Notes: generated by a model not told the origin, from the letters alone. A DNA stretch of 64,000 nucleotides from Macrotis lagotis (GCF_037893015.1 NC_133659.1:15452861-15516860), one strand, 5' to 3'; counted from the first letter of the stretch, positions 53,520-63,413 are shown. Program-made: numbers and translations.

Positions 53520-53682
53520 AGGGGTGGCTAGGTGGCATAGTGGATAAAGCACCGGCCTTGGAGTCAGGAGTACCTGGGTTCAAAGCCGGTCTCAGACACT
53601 TAATAATGACCTAGCTGTATGGCCTTGGCCAAGTCACTTAACCCCATTTGCCTTGCAAAAAAACCTAAAAAAATGAAGGATA
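53520..53682 (+). mobile_element. WSINE1-like SINE, second of a tandem pair
   Basis: Full head 'ggggtggctaggtggcatag' through 'ccccatttgccttgc' and tail. TGAAGGATA at 53512-53520 recurs at 53674-53682, so the same target phrase is present three times. Confidence 0.9.
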
Positions 53683-53729
53683 ACAGATAATGAGCTTAAT
53701 GCTGGCTTTCTTACTATTCTTAATTCATG

Positions 53730-53925
53730 ACATTCCATCTCCAATCTCCAGATCTTTGCATCAACTGCTCCTCATGCTTGCAAAGTCCTCCCTCTTTGCC
53801 TATCTCTTAAAATCTTTATTTTCCTTTAAAGTCCAGTTTAAATGTTTTCCTACAGGAGGCCTTTTCTGTTATTGCAAGAAAGTGGTTCACCTCCCCACAA
53901 AAATTACTTTATATCTTCACTCGTG
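53730..53925 (+). mobile_element. L2 3' region
   Basis: 'tgcttgcaaagtcctccctc', 'tttaaagtccagtttaaatg', 'aggaggccttttctgttatt'. Sense. Confidence 0.65.
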
Positions 53926-53993
53926 CAATTGATTAAATGTTATAAAGAACATGAAACCACCACCGATATACTTTGTTTATATTTTATTTACAT

Positions 53994-53994
<1 letters not shown>

Positions 53995-54027
<33 letters not shown>
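53995..54027. repeat. (TA)n microsatellite
   Basis: About 15 TA units; the small frames over it are artefacts. Confidence 0.93.
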
Positions 54028-54028
<1 letters not shown>

Positions 54029-54249
54029 TGTGTGTACACATGGATATGGGATATTTCAAAGATGTCAGACACTTGTCTGCCAGCCCCAAGTGATCTACCA
54101 AGTGCGTCAGAACTACAACAAATAATTCTAAGTGTAAAATATTTGCCAAAATAAATAAAAATACAATAGAATGTAGATAATTCTAATATGTGGTTGTCTA
54201 AGTCAATATGAACCCATAGAAATCCTTATGTATGGCTCCATTTCACAGC

Positions 54250-54370
54250 CCTGGAGTAGTGAATAGAAAGCTGTCCTCAGAGTCAGGAAGACCTAGACAC
54301 AAACACAACCTCCAACACATACTAACTGTGGGACCTTGGATGAAATTTTTAACCTCTTAGCATTCTAGAA
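54250..54370 (+). mobile_element. MIR/tRNA-SINE fragment
   Basis: 'gtcctcagagtcaggaagac', 'acatactaactgtgggacct', 'tttaacctcttagca'. Sense. Confidence 0.6.
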
Positions 54371-54589
54371 ACCTTTCTCAGACTCCGGATTACGGAGAAA
54401 GTGCTGGCCTGCCTTGATGGAGGAAGCTTCTCACAGACATTCCCTAATCAATGAAATGACAAGTTGTTTACCTAGATAAAATATAAGCATCCTGAAGGCA
54501 GGTACTATTTTAAAAAATGTATCCCTAGCACCTAGGTCAGCTCCTAACCTTCTAAGACCAATTGCCTGAACTGGTCACCTGTATGGATC

Positions 54590-55170
54590 AGTCACTTGCA
54601 CTGAGGTCTCTTCCTGCTCCAACCCATTATCCACTCAGTTGCCAAGACACTTTTCCTGAAGAAGAGACCCACCCATTTCACCATGCCCCCTCCCCACATA
54701 CTCAGTGAACTCAGGGACTCCCTATTATCTCTTCTGCTTGCCATGGTCTCCTTCCTAACTTTCCAGTCTTCTTATATTTTGCTCTGCCCCCCCACACACA
54801 CACACTATAGTGTAGCTATAGTATACTTTCTGCCATTTCCTCTGGATTCTCCAATTCCCAGATCTATGGGTTGTCCTGACTCTGTCCCATATCTGGAAAG
54901 CTCTCCTTCCTTACCACTCCCTCTTAGAAACTCCTATTTTTTTCAAGACTCAGAACAGTCACCAACTCCAGGGGCTTTTTCCAGTACTTCCATCTTCTAG
55001 TGCCTTCCATCGAACTTGTATTTATTTATTTATTCATCTACATGTTTGCTCCACAATTAGAATGTAATTCTTAAGGGTAGAAATTGTTTTAGGTTTTCTT
55101 TCCAACCTTGATGTTTAACACAGTATCTTACAGAAAGCAAGTATTAATGAATGTTTGTTTATTGGATAGT
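54590..55170 (+). mobile_element. L2 LINE 3' region, long sense copy
   Basis: A pyrimidine-rich L2 ORF end ('ctcagggactccctattatc') and 3' UTR ('gcacctaggtcag' style upstream, 'ggctttttccagtacttcca', 'gtaattcttaagggtagaaa', 'attaatgaatgtttgtttat'). A 105-codon frame (54683-55000) lies inside it and is not an independent gene. Confidence 0.68.
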
Positions 55171-55174
55171 GGAA

Positions 55175-55550
55175 CTCATTCCCTGGCACCTGTGGATAGG
55201 ATCTGGGTGCTCAAGAATCCAGGTGGGACCATTAGAGATGGGGTCTTTGTCTGTCCAGTTCTGCTCTTTAATATTCAGTGGGAAATTATCTTTGAAGGAT
55301 TACTTGTTACCTACCATATTTTCCTCAAGGATAACTCCATGCCTTTGTGGCACATTTTCGTAAAAGTTTTATAAAGCTGAGATACTGGGCTTATGAATTG
55401 GGAGGTGTTGATGCCCTATTGATTCAAAAGGAGAATAAGATCTCTATATTCTCTTGATTCAAAAGGCTACTGACACCTTTTGGGAGTAATCCTTAGTTTC
55501 ATTCAAATCTCACTTTCTATATAATCTCTCCCCAATGTCTGCTGTCCACT
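55175..55550. other. Unassigned sequence
   Basis: Two overlapping frames (55108-55374, 55151-55363) without recognised domains. Confidence 0.3.
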
Positions 55551-55551
55551 C

Positions 55552-55767
55552 ATTTCAGTTGTCTACAATTCTTTATAACCTCATTTGGGGTATTCTTGGT
55601 AAAGATAGTGGAGTGATTTGCCATTTTCTTGTTCAATTCATTTGATAAGGAAACTGAGGCAAAAAAGGTTAAATGACTTGCTCAGAGTCACATAACTAAT
55701 AAGTATCTGGTGTCTGATTTGAACTTACAAAGATAAGCATTCCTGACTTGAGTCCAGCAGTCTCAAT
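55552..55767 (-). mobile_element. Marsupial tRNA-SINE, long 3' arm type
   Basis: 'cctcatttggggtattcttg', 'gtaaagatagtggagtgatt', 'aaggaaactgaggcaaaaaa', 'tgacttgctcagagtcacat'. Antisense. Confidence 0.82.
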
Positions 55768-55849
55768 TATTTTGTGGGGATTTTTTTATTTTCATATGTG
55801 TGTGTGTATGTGTGTAAGTAAATGTCTCCATCATCCAGATCGTAAGGAT

Positions 55850-55940
55850 GTTAATTTTTTTCTTTATCTAGTGCCACTTCATCTAGTACCACGACTAGCA
55901 TATAAGAGATGCATAATAAATATTTGTTATCTGATTGATC
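55850..55940 (+). mobile_element. L2 3' end fragment
   Basis: 'gtaccacgactagcatataa', 'gagatgcataataaatattt', 'ctgattgatcc'. Sense. Confidence 0.6.
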
Positions 55941-55979
55941 CATGACTTTTTCTCATGTTTTTATTATCTTCTGTTCTTT

Positions 55980-56230
55980 GAGATAATAATACCTAGCGTC
56001 TGTATTATAGTTTAAGTTTTACAAAGCACCTCACAAATGCTATCTAATTTGATACTTGGAACAATACTGGGTGATAGATCATATTATTTCCCCTATTTGA
56101 CAGATGAGAAAATTGAGGCAAAAAAACTAAGAGTTAGAGAGCAAGTGTCTAAGAAGACATCTGAACTCAAGTCTTCCTTATTCAACATCCAGAGCATCTA
56201 TCCAGTGATCTACAGCTCCATTTGGCTGCC
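55980..56230 (-). mobile_element. MIR element, near full length
   Basis: 'agttttacaaagcacctcac', 'ccctatttgacagatgagaa', 'aattgaggcaaaaaaactaa', 'ctgaactcaagtcttcctta'. Antisense. Confidence 0.8.
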
Positions 56231-56269
56231 CTAGCTCTGTTGGAAATCACTGCTTTCATGTTTTTATAG

Positions 56270-56580
56270 CATCTAGGAATCTTGGAGAAAATATCTCAGT
56301 GATTATCTAGTCTAATCATAATCAGACAAGAATTCCCTCTATATTATGACTAACAAGTAGTGGTCCACCTTTGCTGGATATGGGGAGGAATGCACTCTTT
56401 TATCAGCCCATTTCACTTTTGTGATAGCTCAGAATGATGTCATGGCCAGTACACATTTCTACTGTATGTTTTTATTCAATCCCAGCTGCTTTACTTGATT
56501 CCATCTTCTTCGGTGTCATTCCTAATTTCTCCTAATATGTACTGAGATATTAAGAGCAGAATTTATCATCAGCTCCACCA
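56270..56580 (-). mobile_element. L3/CR1 3' region, diverged
   Basis: 'cagtgattatctagtctaat', 'cagcccatttcacttttgtg', 'atagctcagaatgatgtcat'. Antisense, weak over the last 100 bp. Confidence 0.55.
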
Positions 56581-56599
56581 TCCTCAAAAATTAGATCCT

Positions 56600-56733
56600 A
56601 GGGGCAGCTTAGGTGGCTCAATGGATAGAGCACTGAGTTCAAATCTGGCCTCAGACACTTAATAATTACCTAGCTGTGTGGCCTTGGGCAAGTCACTTAA
56701 CCCTTGCAAAAACCTAAAAAAAAAAACTAAAAA
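56600..56733 (+). mobile_element. WSINE1-like SINE with internal deletion
   Basis: Head 'ggggcagcttaggtggctca', 'atggatagagcac', then straight to 'tgagttcaaatctggcctca', missing about 24 bp between the A-box-like and B-box-like regions. Tail and A-run present. 'ta/gg-gatccta' occurs on both sides as a weak target duplication. Confidence 0.85.
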
Positions 56734-56739
56734 AAATGG

Positions 56740-56935
56740 GATCCTAAGATCATAGATCTGGAGCTTGGGGCCCCAGATGTGACCAAGTCATCCCACATTC
56801 TAGAGATATGGAAAATTAAGCTCTTAGAGATAAGGCAGCTCATTTGTATAATTTAAGTAGCAACTAGGAGAGTCAGAATTGTAACTCTGAACCCATGAAC
56901 TCAAGTTCATTGTGGTTTCCATTGGACCAGCTTCT
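56740..56935 (-). mobile_element. MIR/THER-family SINE
   Basis: 'aagatcatagatctggagct', 'gagatatggaaaattaagct', 'gaattgtaactctgaaccca'. Antisense, diverged. Confidence 0.58.
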
Positions 56936-56939
56936 CTCC

Positions 56940-57210
56940 CCTCATTAGTCAGTCAATAAATATTAATTAAGTGCCTACCTTTGGGTCAGCCACTGAGTCA
57001 AGTCCTAGAACTGCAGACGAAGGCAAAAAAAAAATAGTTCCTACTTTTGAGGAGCTCACAGTCTGACAGTCTGATGGGGAAGATAAAATATAAGCTACTA
57101 TGTACAAATAAGATAAAGAAGTCAATAGACAGAAATGAAGGAGACTTTGGACCACTCTAAGATTTCTGGAGGTTATAAAAAGATGGAGGCAAAAGCAGGA
57201 GGCAGTTAGG
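56940..57210 (-). mobile_element. L2 3' region
   Basis: 'gtcagtcaataaatattaat', 'taagtgcctacctttgggtc', 'cctacttttgaggagctcac', 'taagctactatgtacaaata'. Antisense with tail. Confidence 0.8.
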
Positions 57211-57256
57211 TGAGGGCTGTAGACCATTGGATTTAGAGTGAGGAAGACTGGAGTTC

Positions 57257-57434
57257 AAATGTCTTCCTGAGGGGCAGCTAGGTTGCACAGTGGATAGAGC
57301 ACCGGCCCTGGAGTCAGGAGGACCTGAGTTCAAATCAGACCTCAGACACTTAATAATTACCTAGCTGTGTGGCCTTGGGCAAGTCACTTAACCCCATTTG
57401 CCTTACAAAAAACTAAAATAAATGTCTTCCTGAG
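57257..57434 (+). mobile_element. WSINE1-like SINE with perfect 15 bp target duplication
   Basis: AAATGTCTTCCTGAG at 57257-57271 and 57420-57434. Body 57272-57419 is close to the family consensus, so it is among the youngest copies. It landed in an older SINE head (57205-57256). Confidence 0.95.
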
Positions 57435-57442
57435 TAGGGTAA

Positions 57443-57758
57443 GATGATGATGATGGTGTTTGGTCTTCATTCTCAAATAAGATTTTAACATGGGGGAGAT
57501 GATGCCAAGACAAGCATATGAAACAGATTTGAGTGAAGGGGTGCTGTGCTAAGTCACCAGCCTCATTTTCTTCCCCAGAGTCATCTGGGTCCAGTGAGGA
57601 AATAGGAATCAGGACATTGGAAATGGTCCTGGATTTGAGGTAATCAGTGACTTGCCCAAGGTCACACAGCTAGTAAGTATCAACTGTCTGAAACTGGATT
57701 CAAACTTCTTTCCTGACTCTAAGGTCAATGTTCTATCTACCATGCTACCTAGCTCCCT
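57443..57758 (-). mobile_element. RTE-tailed SINE, full length
   Basis: GATGATGATGATGG tail start, 'tttggtcttcattctcaaat', 'gatgccaagacaagcatatg', 'gggtccagtgaggaaatagg', 'gacttgcccaaggtcacaca', 'gctacctagctccct'. Antisense. Confidence 0.87.
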
Positions 57759-57759
57759 C

Positions 57760-58030
57760 ATGTAAGATGTTAACTGGAAACTGAAGGAAGTCAGCAGGCA
57801 AAGATGAAGATGGAGAGGTTTTGATCTCTCTAAAAACAGTGGGGAAATCTTTAAAAAAATTTTTTTTGCTAATTGCTGCCCTTTCTCCATAACTAGCTTT
57901 TGACAAGACTCCACATTTACCCAAATTCCATTTTATAATGGCATCCCACTGTGTAAAAAGTAAATTGTTATTTTAGTATGCAATAATTTACTGAAATCTT
58001 TTTGTATTTCTATTATCATTCAAAATGTTA
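57760..58030. other. Unassigned sequence
   Basis: No repeat recognised before the CT-rich tract. Confidence 0.3.
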
Positions 58031-58032
58031 GC

Positions 58033-58110
58033 TCCTCTGTCTCTGTTTCTTTCTGTCTCTCTGTCCATGTCTTTGTCTGTCTGTCTGTTTCTCTCTCCCT
58101 CTCTCTCAAA
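58033..58110. repeat. (CTGT)n/(CT)n simple repeat
   Basis: CTGTCTCTGTTTCTTTCTGT-type tract ending in CTCTCTCCCTCTCTCTC. Confidence 0.9.
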
Positions 58111-58111
58111 T

Positions 58112-58670
58112 TTATGCATTCCACAAATTTAGTAAGCACAAATTTCCATTCAAGTATTTTAAAATATATTTCTAAGTTGAACAGAAAAGGGCCAGTCGCA
58201 GGGTCGTGCTGTACTCCCCTCCTAGATTGTTATAAATCATTGAATCAATGCTCTTAGGTCCAGTCCCTCAACCACTTCTAATTCACTTAATTATACTCTC
58301 AGTAAATCCACAATTCTTTCTTAGGTTCCCAAGAAGAACATGAGAGATATGGTCGAACACTAACTACCCCTTTCTCTAGAGCACTCGCCCTTTCTACTGA
58401 TCTGCTAACCCTGCCCTCTGCCCCCACTCTACTCTTAAGGAAAAGAAAATGAAGTGAATTTGGCATGATGTGCTCTTAATTAAGCAATATTTCTCTTCAT
58501 GATTACTTTTTCCCTAACGAAGCATTTACAAACATGCCTTTAAAGTGCATTCTAAGATTTTGTCAGAAATTGAAATTAAGCTTATCGGCCCAGGATCCAG
58601 GAGAAACAAGAATTCTACTCATTTTAAAAAATCAGGATAAACTTTGCCCTTGTCCAGTTTTGAAAGAAAA
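58112..58670. other. Unassigned sequence
   Basis: No recognised transposon. A frame at 58534-58806 crosses into a SINE and is not a gene. Confidence 0.3.
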
Positions 58671-58675
58671 AGCAT

Positions 58676-58853
58676 CTAAGTGGTGCATGGACAGAGTAGA
58701 CTTGCACCAGGAAGACAACTTCCTGAGTTCAAATGTGATTTCAGATATGATTAACTATATGACCCTGGGTAAGTCACTTGTCTCAGTTTCCCTATCCATA
58801 AAATGAGTCAAAGAAGGAAATGGCAATTCACTTCAGGATCTTTGGGGTTTTTT
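58676..58853 (+). mobile_element. Marsupial tRNA-SINE, long 3' arm type, 5' part (outer host)
   Basis: 'tctaagtggtgcatggacag', 'ctgagttcaaatgtgatttc', 'tgtctcagtttccctatcca', 'aggaaatggcaattcacttc', 'aggatctttgggg'. The family 3' arm (ccaagaaaa-cc...) resumes at about 59247. Confidence 0.75.
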
Positions 58854-59246
58854 TTTAGTAATATTTTATTTTTCTCCCACTTGCATGTAAAAACAATTTT
58901 TTGAGGCGGGGGAGTGGTGGTAATTAAGGTTAAGGGACTTGCTCAGGGTCACACAGCTTGTTAAGTATGGATTTAAACTCAGGTCCTCCTGACTCTAGGG
59001 TCAGTTCTCCATCCACTGTGCCACCTAACTGTCCCTAAAAACAACTTTTAATATTCATTTTTTAAAATTTTGAGTTCCAAATTCTCTCCCTCCTCACCCT
59101 CACACCTCCCTAAGACAGTAAACAATTTGATATAGGTTACTCATGTGCAATCAAGCAAATCATACTTCCATTTTTGTCAGATTATGAAAGAAAACACAGA
59201 TAAAAATAATAAAGTGAAAATAATATGCTTTGATTTGTATTCAGCA
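58854..59246 (-). mobile_element. L1 3' end inserted in a SINE and itself split
   Basis: A T-run (A-tail on the other strand), 'tttctcccacttgcatgtaa', then after a SINE 'attttgagttccaaattctc', 'caatttgatataggttactc', 'gaaagaaaacacagataaaa'. Antisense marsupial L1 3' UTR, matching sense copy 29140-29385. Confidence 0.78.
58888..59049 (-). mobile_element. WSINE1-like SINE inserted in the L1 (innermost)
   Basis: TAAAAACAATTTT (58888-58900) and TAAAAACAACTTTT-type flank (59036-59049), 12 of 13 over the aligned part. Antisense body 'attaaggttaagggacttgc', 'cctgactctagggtcagttc', 'gccacctaactgtccc'. Confidence 0.87.
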
Positions 59247-59311
59247 CTCCAAGAAAATCCTAGATCGGATCACAGGGAGCTGGACATGACTGAAAATGAC
59301 TAAGCAATAAA
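59247..59311 (+). mobile_element. Marsupial tRNA-SINE, long 3' arm type, 3' part
   Basis: 'ccaagaaaatcctagatcgg', 'atcacagggagctggacatg', 'actgaaaatgactaagcaat' completes the SINE begun at 58676. Confidence 0.75.
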
Positions 59312-59322
59312 AATTTTTAAAT

Positions 59323-59500
59323 ATTCTTATTTTGGGGCAGCTAGGTGGCACAGTGGATAGAGCACTGGCCCTGGAGTCAGGAGGACCTGAGTTCAAATTT
59401 GACCTCAGACACATAATAATAATTACTTAGCTGTGTGGCCTTGGGCAAGCCACTTAACCCCATTTATCTTGCAAAAAAACCCTAAAAAAATTCTTATTTT
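59323..59500 (+). mobile_element. WSINE1-like SINE with 11 bp target duplication
   Basis: ATTCTTATTTT at 59323-59333 and 59490-59500. Full-length body near consensus. Confidence 0.93.
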
Positions 59501-60684
59501 TTTCAAGATTTTTCGAAGCTCACCGAGAGTGACTTAGTCGTCAGGTTTGTCACTTCTTTCATTACCCTGGCATGTATCCAACTAGGTCTGGTTCCTTCAC
59601 TGCCCCAAGGGGCAGCGTTGTATTCCTTTTCCAATATTCTCACTTGTCTTTGATTGTGAATCCTGGTTAATCATCTTGGTTCTCTCCTTCTAAGTTTGAA
59701 CTAGTTCTCTTAATAGAGCAAACAGAAGCAAATGAAGAGTTAAATAGTTGTCATCTCTCTATTGCCACCCTATCCATACCAACTCATAATCTTTCCCTTC
59801 ATCTTCTCCAAGCAACACGACAAAGGGTCTTTTGGCACCCCTATCATTCGTGACTAGCCTTGGCTCATTCTTAGTATTCCTGCTTCTGACATTACTCTTC
59901 TTAGGATTCCGCCACCCTTCTCTTAATCCATCCTCAGTTATCTATCCTCCAACTTCCACAATTTCCTTCTACTATTTGATTCTGTCAGAGAACTGCCCAT
60001 GTATCTTTTGATGAAGTTCCCATTAACCTTCTTCATAGGAATAATTTTTTCCAGAATTTTGTATCATCCTGTTCCTCTTCCATTGTCTTTCTCTATAAAA
60101 TCTTAGACCTCTAGATCTTTTCTTCTAAACCCTTTGAAGCTTCGTCTAGTAAAGTCTGGAGTACGTGTCAGACCATGCCTCAGGCCTGGACTTTGCTCTC
60201 CTTCTCCATTACAAATTGCTTTGAGATGAAATAGCACTTGCTTCCAGAGAAGTCTTCCATTTTTACTTAGGAAAACACATCCCTCATCATTTCCTCTCTC
60301 ATTTGAATAATAAAATTGTCCCCAATGGAGATCAAGAAACTATCATCTACTCAGTTTTAAGCACTGGAAGAGAGTCTCTCGAGTTGGAGACATCCATCAA
60401 TACATGCCAATTTTGTGATCGGTTTCCAGAACCAATCATCTATTTTCTCCTTCTGTTGATTGTTCAGGGGCATATATACATCCCAATTTCATTTCTGATT
60501 CTTCTTCTATTGTTTCTCACCCTAAATGTTCCTGTCCATACTCCTTCCTTGCCTCCCAGGTACCACTTCTTGATCTCCACAGGACTGCATTTTTGTGCTT
60601 CCCAAGTACGATTTCATGACTCCTCCATCATTAAAATGGAAGAGGAGGGATTGTTTCCTTCCATGTCCTGGTACTCCCAATGGC
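59501..60684. other. Unclassified 1.2 kb pyrimidine-rich segment
   Basis: No family recognised. It contains a 137-codon frame (60303-60716, +) with a hydrophobic middle but no domain I know. The stretch ends in an L2-like tail, so it may be a poorly known LINE or other repeat. Confidence 0.35.
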
Positions 60685-60718
60685 ACTTAACAAACATTTA
60701 TCGATTGATTGATTGATC
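60685..60718 (+). mobile_element. L2-like 3' tail
   Basis: 'ggcacttaacaaacatttat' then CGATTGATTGATTGATC resembles the L2 tail. The upstream sequence is not clearly L2. Confidence 0.45.
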
Positions 60719-60819
60719 TCTTTATGATAGAACACATTCCTTTCAATAGGCACATTCCAGGTGAGTGACATCCCACCAAGTCTCCGCAATACTATGAGGA
60801 TAAGGTCATGAAATTAGGA

Positions 60820-60970
60820 TCATGACTTGAGAATTGGGATTTTAGAGGCCATTGAGCCCAACCCCTTCATTTTATAGATGAGGAAACTGAGGATCAGAGT
60901 TGTTAAAGGATTCAACCATAGTCACACATGTCCCCTGAACCCAAATTCTAAAACCCTTCTATAGCAACAC
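60820..60970 (-). mobile_element. MIR/THER-family SINE
   Basis: 'aaccccttcattttatagat', 'gaggaaactgaggatcagag', 'gaacccaaattctaaa'. Antisense. Confidence 0.72.
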
Positions 60971-61037
60971 TTGCCTTATGTATTTGTGTATAGAAGCCAT
61001 GACTTTATGATTTTCCCTATTCCTTTATATTCTCTTT

Positions 61038-61239
61038 TAAATTATTGGTTTCTGGGGTGGCTAGGTGGCGTAGTGGATAAAGCACCAGCCCTGGAGTCAG
61101 AAGTACTTGGGTTCAAATCCGGTCTCAGACCTTAATAATTACCTAGCTGTGTGGCCTTGGGCAAGCCACTTAACCCCATTTGCCTTGCAAAAAACCCCTA
61201 AAAAATAAATAAACAAACAAATAAATAAATTATTGGTTT
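61038..61239 (+). mobile_element. WSINE1-like SINE with perfect 14 bp target duplication
   Basis: TAAATTATTGGTTT at 61038-61051 and 61226-61239. Body from 'ggggtggctaggtggcgtag' to an AAAT/ACAA-rich tail that has expanded (61196-61225). Confidence 0.95.
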
Positions 61240-61334
61240 GTAAAGATATTTTTCCAGTGTTCTGCTAGCTACCATGTGCAACCAGAGATTACATAGAATA
61301 TTGTCTCTCTTCCCCTGTTTCTGCCTCCTTGGTA

Positions 61335-61450
61335 AAATATAAAGAACACCAGACCTGAAATCAGAACATTGTGGGTTCAAGTTCCAATTTCACCACCTTC
61401 TAACAGTATAACTTTGGGCTAGTCACAAACTCTATGAGCCTCAGCATTTC
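61335..61450 (+). mobile_element. MIR/THER-family SINE fragment
   Basis: 'acaccagacctgaaatcaga', 'gtgggttcaagttccaattt', 'tatgagcctcagca'. Sense. Confidence 0.65.
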
Positions 61451-61451
61451 C

Positions 61452-61577
61452 ATAAGCAGTGAGGTGGTACAGTGGATAAAGTGCCAGACCAGAATATTCA
61501 AATTCCACCTAAGACACTTACTAACTGGGTGACTCTGGGCAAGTCATTTTACCTCTCTTTGACTCAGTTTCCTCATC
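61452..61577 (+). mobile_element. MIR-type SINE, 5' part, host
   Basis: 'cagtgaggtggtacagtgga', 'gtgactctgggcaagtcatt', 'ttgactcagtttcctcatc'. It resumes at 61768 with 'cattgtgaggatcaaatgaa' and 'gtaaaatgctttgcaaccct' to about 61860. Confidence 0.8.
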
Positions 61578-61767
61578 TGAAAATAGGGATAATGGGGCAG
61601 CTAGGTGGTGTAGTGGATAAAGCACCGGCCTTGTAGTCAGGAGTACCTGGGTTCAAATCCAGCCTCAGACACTTAATAATTACCCAGCTGTGCAGCCTTG
61701 AGCAAGCCACTTAACCGCATTTGCCTTGCACGAAAAAAAAAGATGAACTAGTGAAAATAGGGATAAT
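61578..61767 (+). mobile_element. WSINE1-like SINE in a MIR-type SINE, perfect 16 bp target duplication
   Basis: TGAAAATAGGGATAAT at 61578-61593 and 61752-61767. Full-length body, longest and cleanest duplication in the window. Confidence 0.96.
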
Positions 61768-61862
61768 AACAGCACCTCCTTATTGTCATTGTGAGGATCA
61801 AATGAATGAATGAATGATTGTAAAATGCTTTGCAACCCTTATACCAAAGCAAGCTATTAATC
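61768..61862 (+). mobile_element. MIR-type SINE, 3' part
   Basis: Completes the host SINE. Includes a short (AATG)n at 61801-61816. Confidence 0.75.
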
Positions 61863-61864
61863 AT

Positions 61865-62420
61865 TTTGAATCAGAGGAACAAATTCACCTCCCTAACTTA
61901 GCACCTCTATGACCTTAGACAAGTCAATTTACTTCCCTGGCTAGAAGACCTTTTAGAATCATGGAGTTTTTGTTTGGAAAAGCATCTTATAGATTGGCAG
62001 GATTTTTTTGGGGGGGAAAGAGTTGAGATTTTTACTTAGCTTGGAGGTGAGAGGGAGGTGGAGGTTCTCAAGACAGATTGTGAATAGGACCTCAGAAGGC
62101 CCCATATTTTACATTCAGGGACAGAACTGACTTGGGATTCTCTTCCTCCAGTCAGATCATGATTCCTGGGACTTTGGGAGTTAAAAATGAAAAATGAGCC
62201 TGCTTATTCTCATCCATCACCTCAGTTGTGGATGCTATTCCCAGTTCTTTGCAAGTACCTAGGAAAGTACTATTATTCTTGCACATGATGTTAATAATTA
62301 AGTACTGACTAATTAATTAACTAACTTTTCCAATGTTCATCCTGTCTCCCCCCATCCTCTTTGTCTTTCTATGTCAATACTTTCTCTCTTTAAATGCATC
62401 CTCCTAGAGAGCAGCAACCA
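61865..62420. other. Unassigned sequence
   Basis: A weak MIR phrase ('atgaccttagacaagtcaat') at about 61909. Otherwise nothing recognised. Confidence 0.3.
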
Positions 62421-62424
62421 TATT

Positions 62425-62620
62425 TCATAGAATCTGAAAACTGGAGGAGCCTCCAAAGGTGAAGATTTCCCCCCACTGATTTTGCAGATAAGGATGCTGA
62501 GTTCCACTGAGGTGAAGTGACTTCCCAAGTTCACCCAGGGAGTAGGGTAGATTTGAATCCAGATCCTCTAACGCCAATGCGGCACTTTTCCTGCTAGATA
62601 CCATAACCTTGTACAAGGAG
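62425..62620 (-). mobile_element. MIR/THER-family SINE
   Basis: 'catagaatctgaaaactgga', 'gattttgcagataaggatgc', 'gtagatttgaatccagatcc'. Antisense near full length. Confidence 0.7.
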
Positions 62621-62869
62621 AGGATTAGACATTCAACTATAGTTCTTGTATGCTAAGTAGAAAAAACTGAGATCAATTAAAAGAGATCCTTGTCCTTAAT
62701 CCCTAATTAGAACTGTCATCTAAAGGTGCTGTGCTGCTGAGAAACCCAGAATTCTCGCCTTCTCTGAAAGTCTTTAATAATTTCAACAAACTCTCGTTTC
62801 TTCAGGACTTTCTGCCAGAAAGGAAGGGAAGTAGACATCCCTGAAAGTTTCTTGGGTTTTTTGGAAAGC

Positions 62870-63094
62870 CTACTATAATGGTCATTCTGTCTATTACTTG
62901 CTGTGCAACCTTAGAAGAATTATTTATCAACCTGGTGACTCAGTCTCTGCATTTGTAAATGGAGAAGTTGCTTTCTAAAGCATCTTCAAGCTGACTGACT
63001 TTGGGCAGATCACTTCAATTTTCCATGCCTCAGTTTCTATCAGTAAAGGATATGGGTTGAGTTGGACTAAAAAAATCTGACTTGAAGTCAAGAA
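62870..63094 (+). mobile_element. Two sense MIR/THER-type SINE remnants
   Basis: 'gtgcaaccttagaagaatta' with 'ctgcatttgtaaatggagaa', then 'catgcctcagtttctatcag', then the start of the SINE split at 63095 ('ctgacttgaagtcaagaa'). Confidence 0.6.
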
Positions 63095-63254
63095 GACCTG
63101 GGTTTGGGGCAGCTAGGTGGTGCAGTGGCTAGAGCACCAGCCCTGGATCAAGAGGACCTGAGTTCAAATTTGACCTCAGACACTTAATGATTGCCTAGCT
63201 GTGTGACCTTGGACAAATTATTTAACCCTATTGCCTTAAAAATGACCTGGGTTT
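63095..63254 (+). mobile_element. WSINE1-like SINE with 11 bp target duplication
   Basis: GACCTGGGTTT at 63095-63105 and 63244-63254. It landed in the B-box region of an older SINE, which resumes at 63255 ('gtgtccagcctctgacacat'). Confidence 0.93.
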
Positions 63255-63330
63255 GTGTCCAGCCTCTGACACATGTTAGCTGTGTTATCTTTGTCAAGTC
63301 ACCTTATCTCTACAACATTTTGTAAAATTT
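63255..63330 (+). mobile_element. Older tRNA-SINE, 3' part
   Basis: 'ccagcctctgacacatgtta', 'gctgtgttatctttgtcaag' continues the SINE interrupted at 63095. Confidence 0.6.
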
Positions 63331-63413
63331 TGATGGGTTGCAATCAGCTCGGGTGGAGGACATTCCCATCCCATGAATTAATGAGTGCTTGATAAATTCA
63401 TTAAAATACTTTA

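Noticed and set aside
54683..55000. 105-codon frame as a gene
   Set aside because: It lies inside an L2 3' region and shows no independent coding evidence.
60303..60716. 137-codon open frame, longest in the window
   Set aside because: Ends in an L2-like repeat tail, low-complexity hydrophobic middle, no domain. Probably repeat-derived noise.
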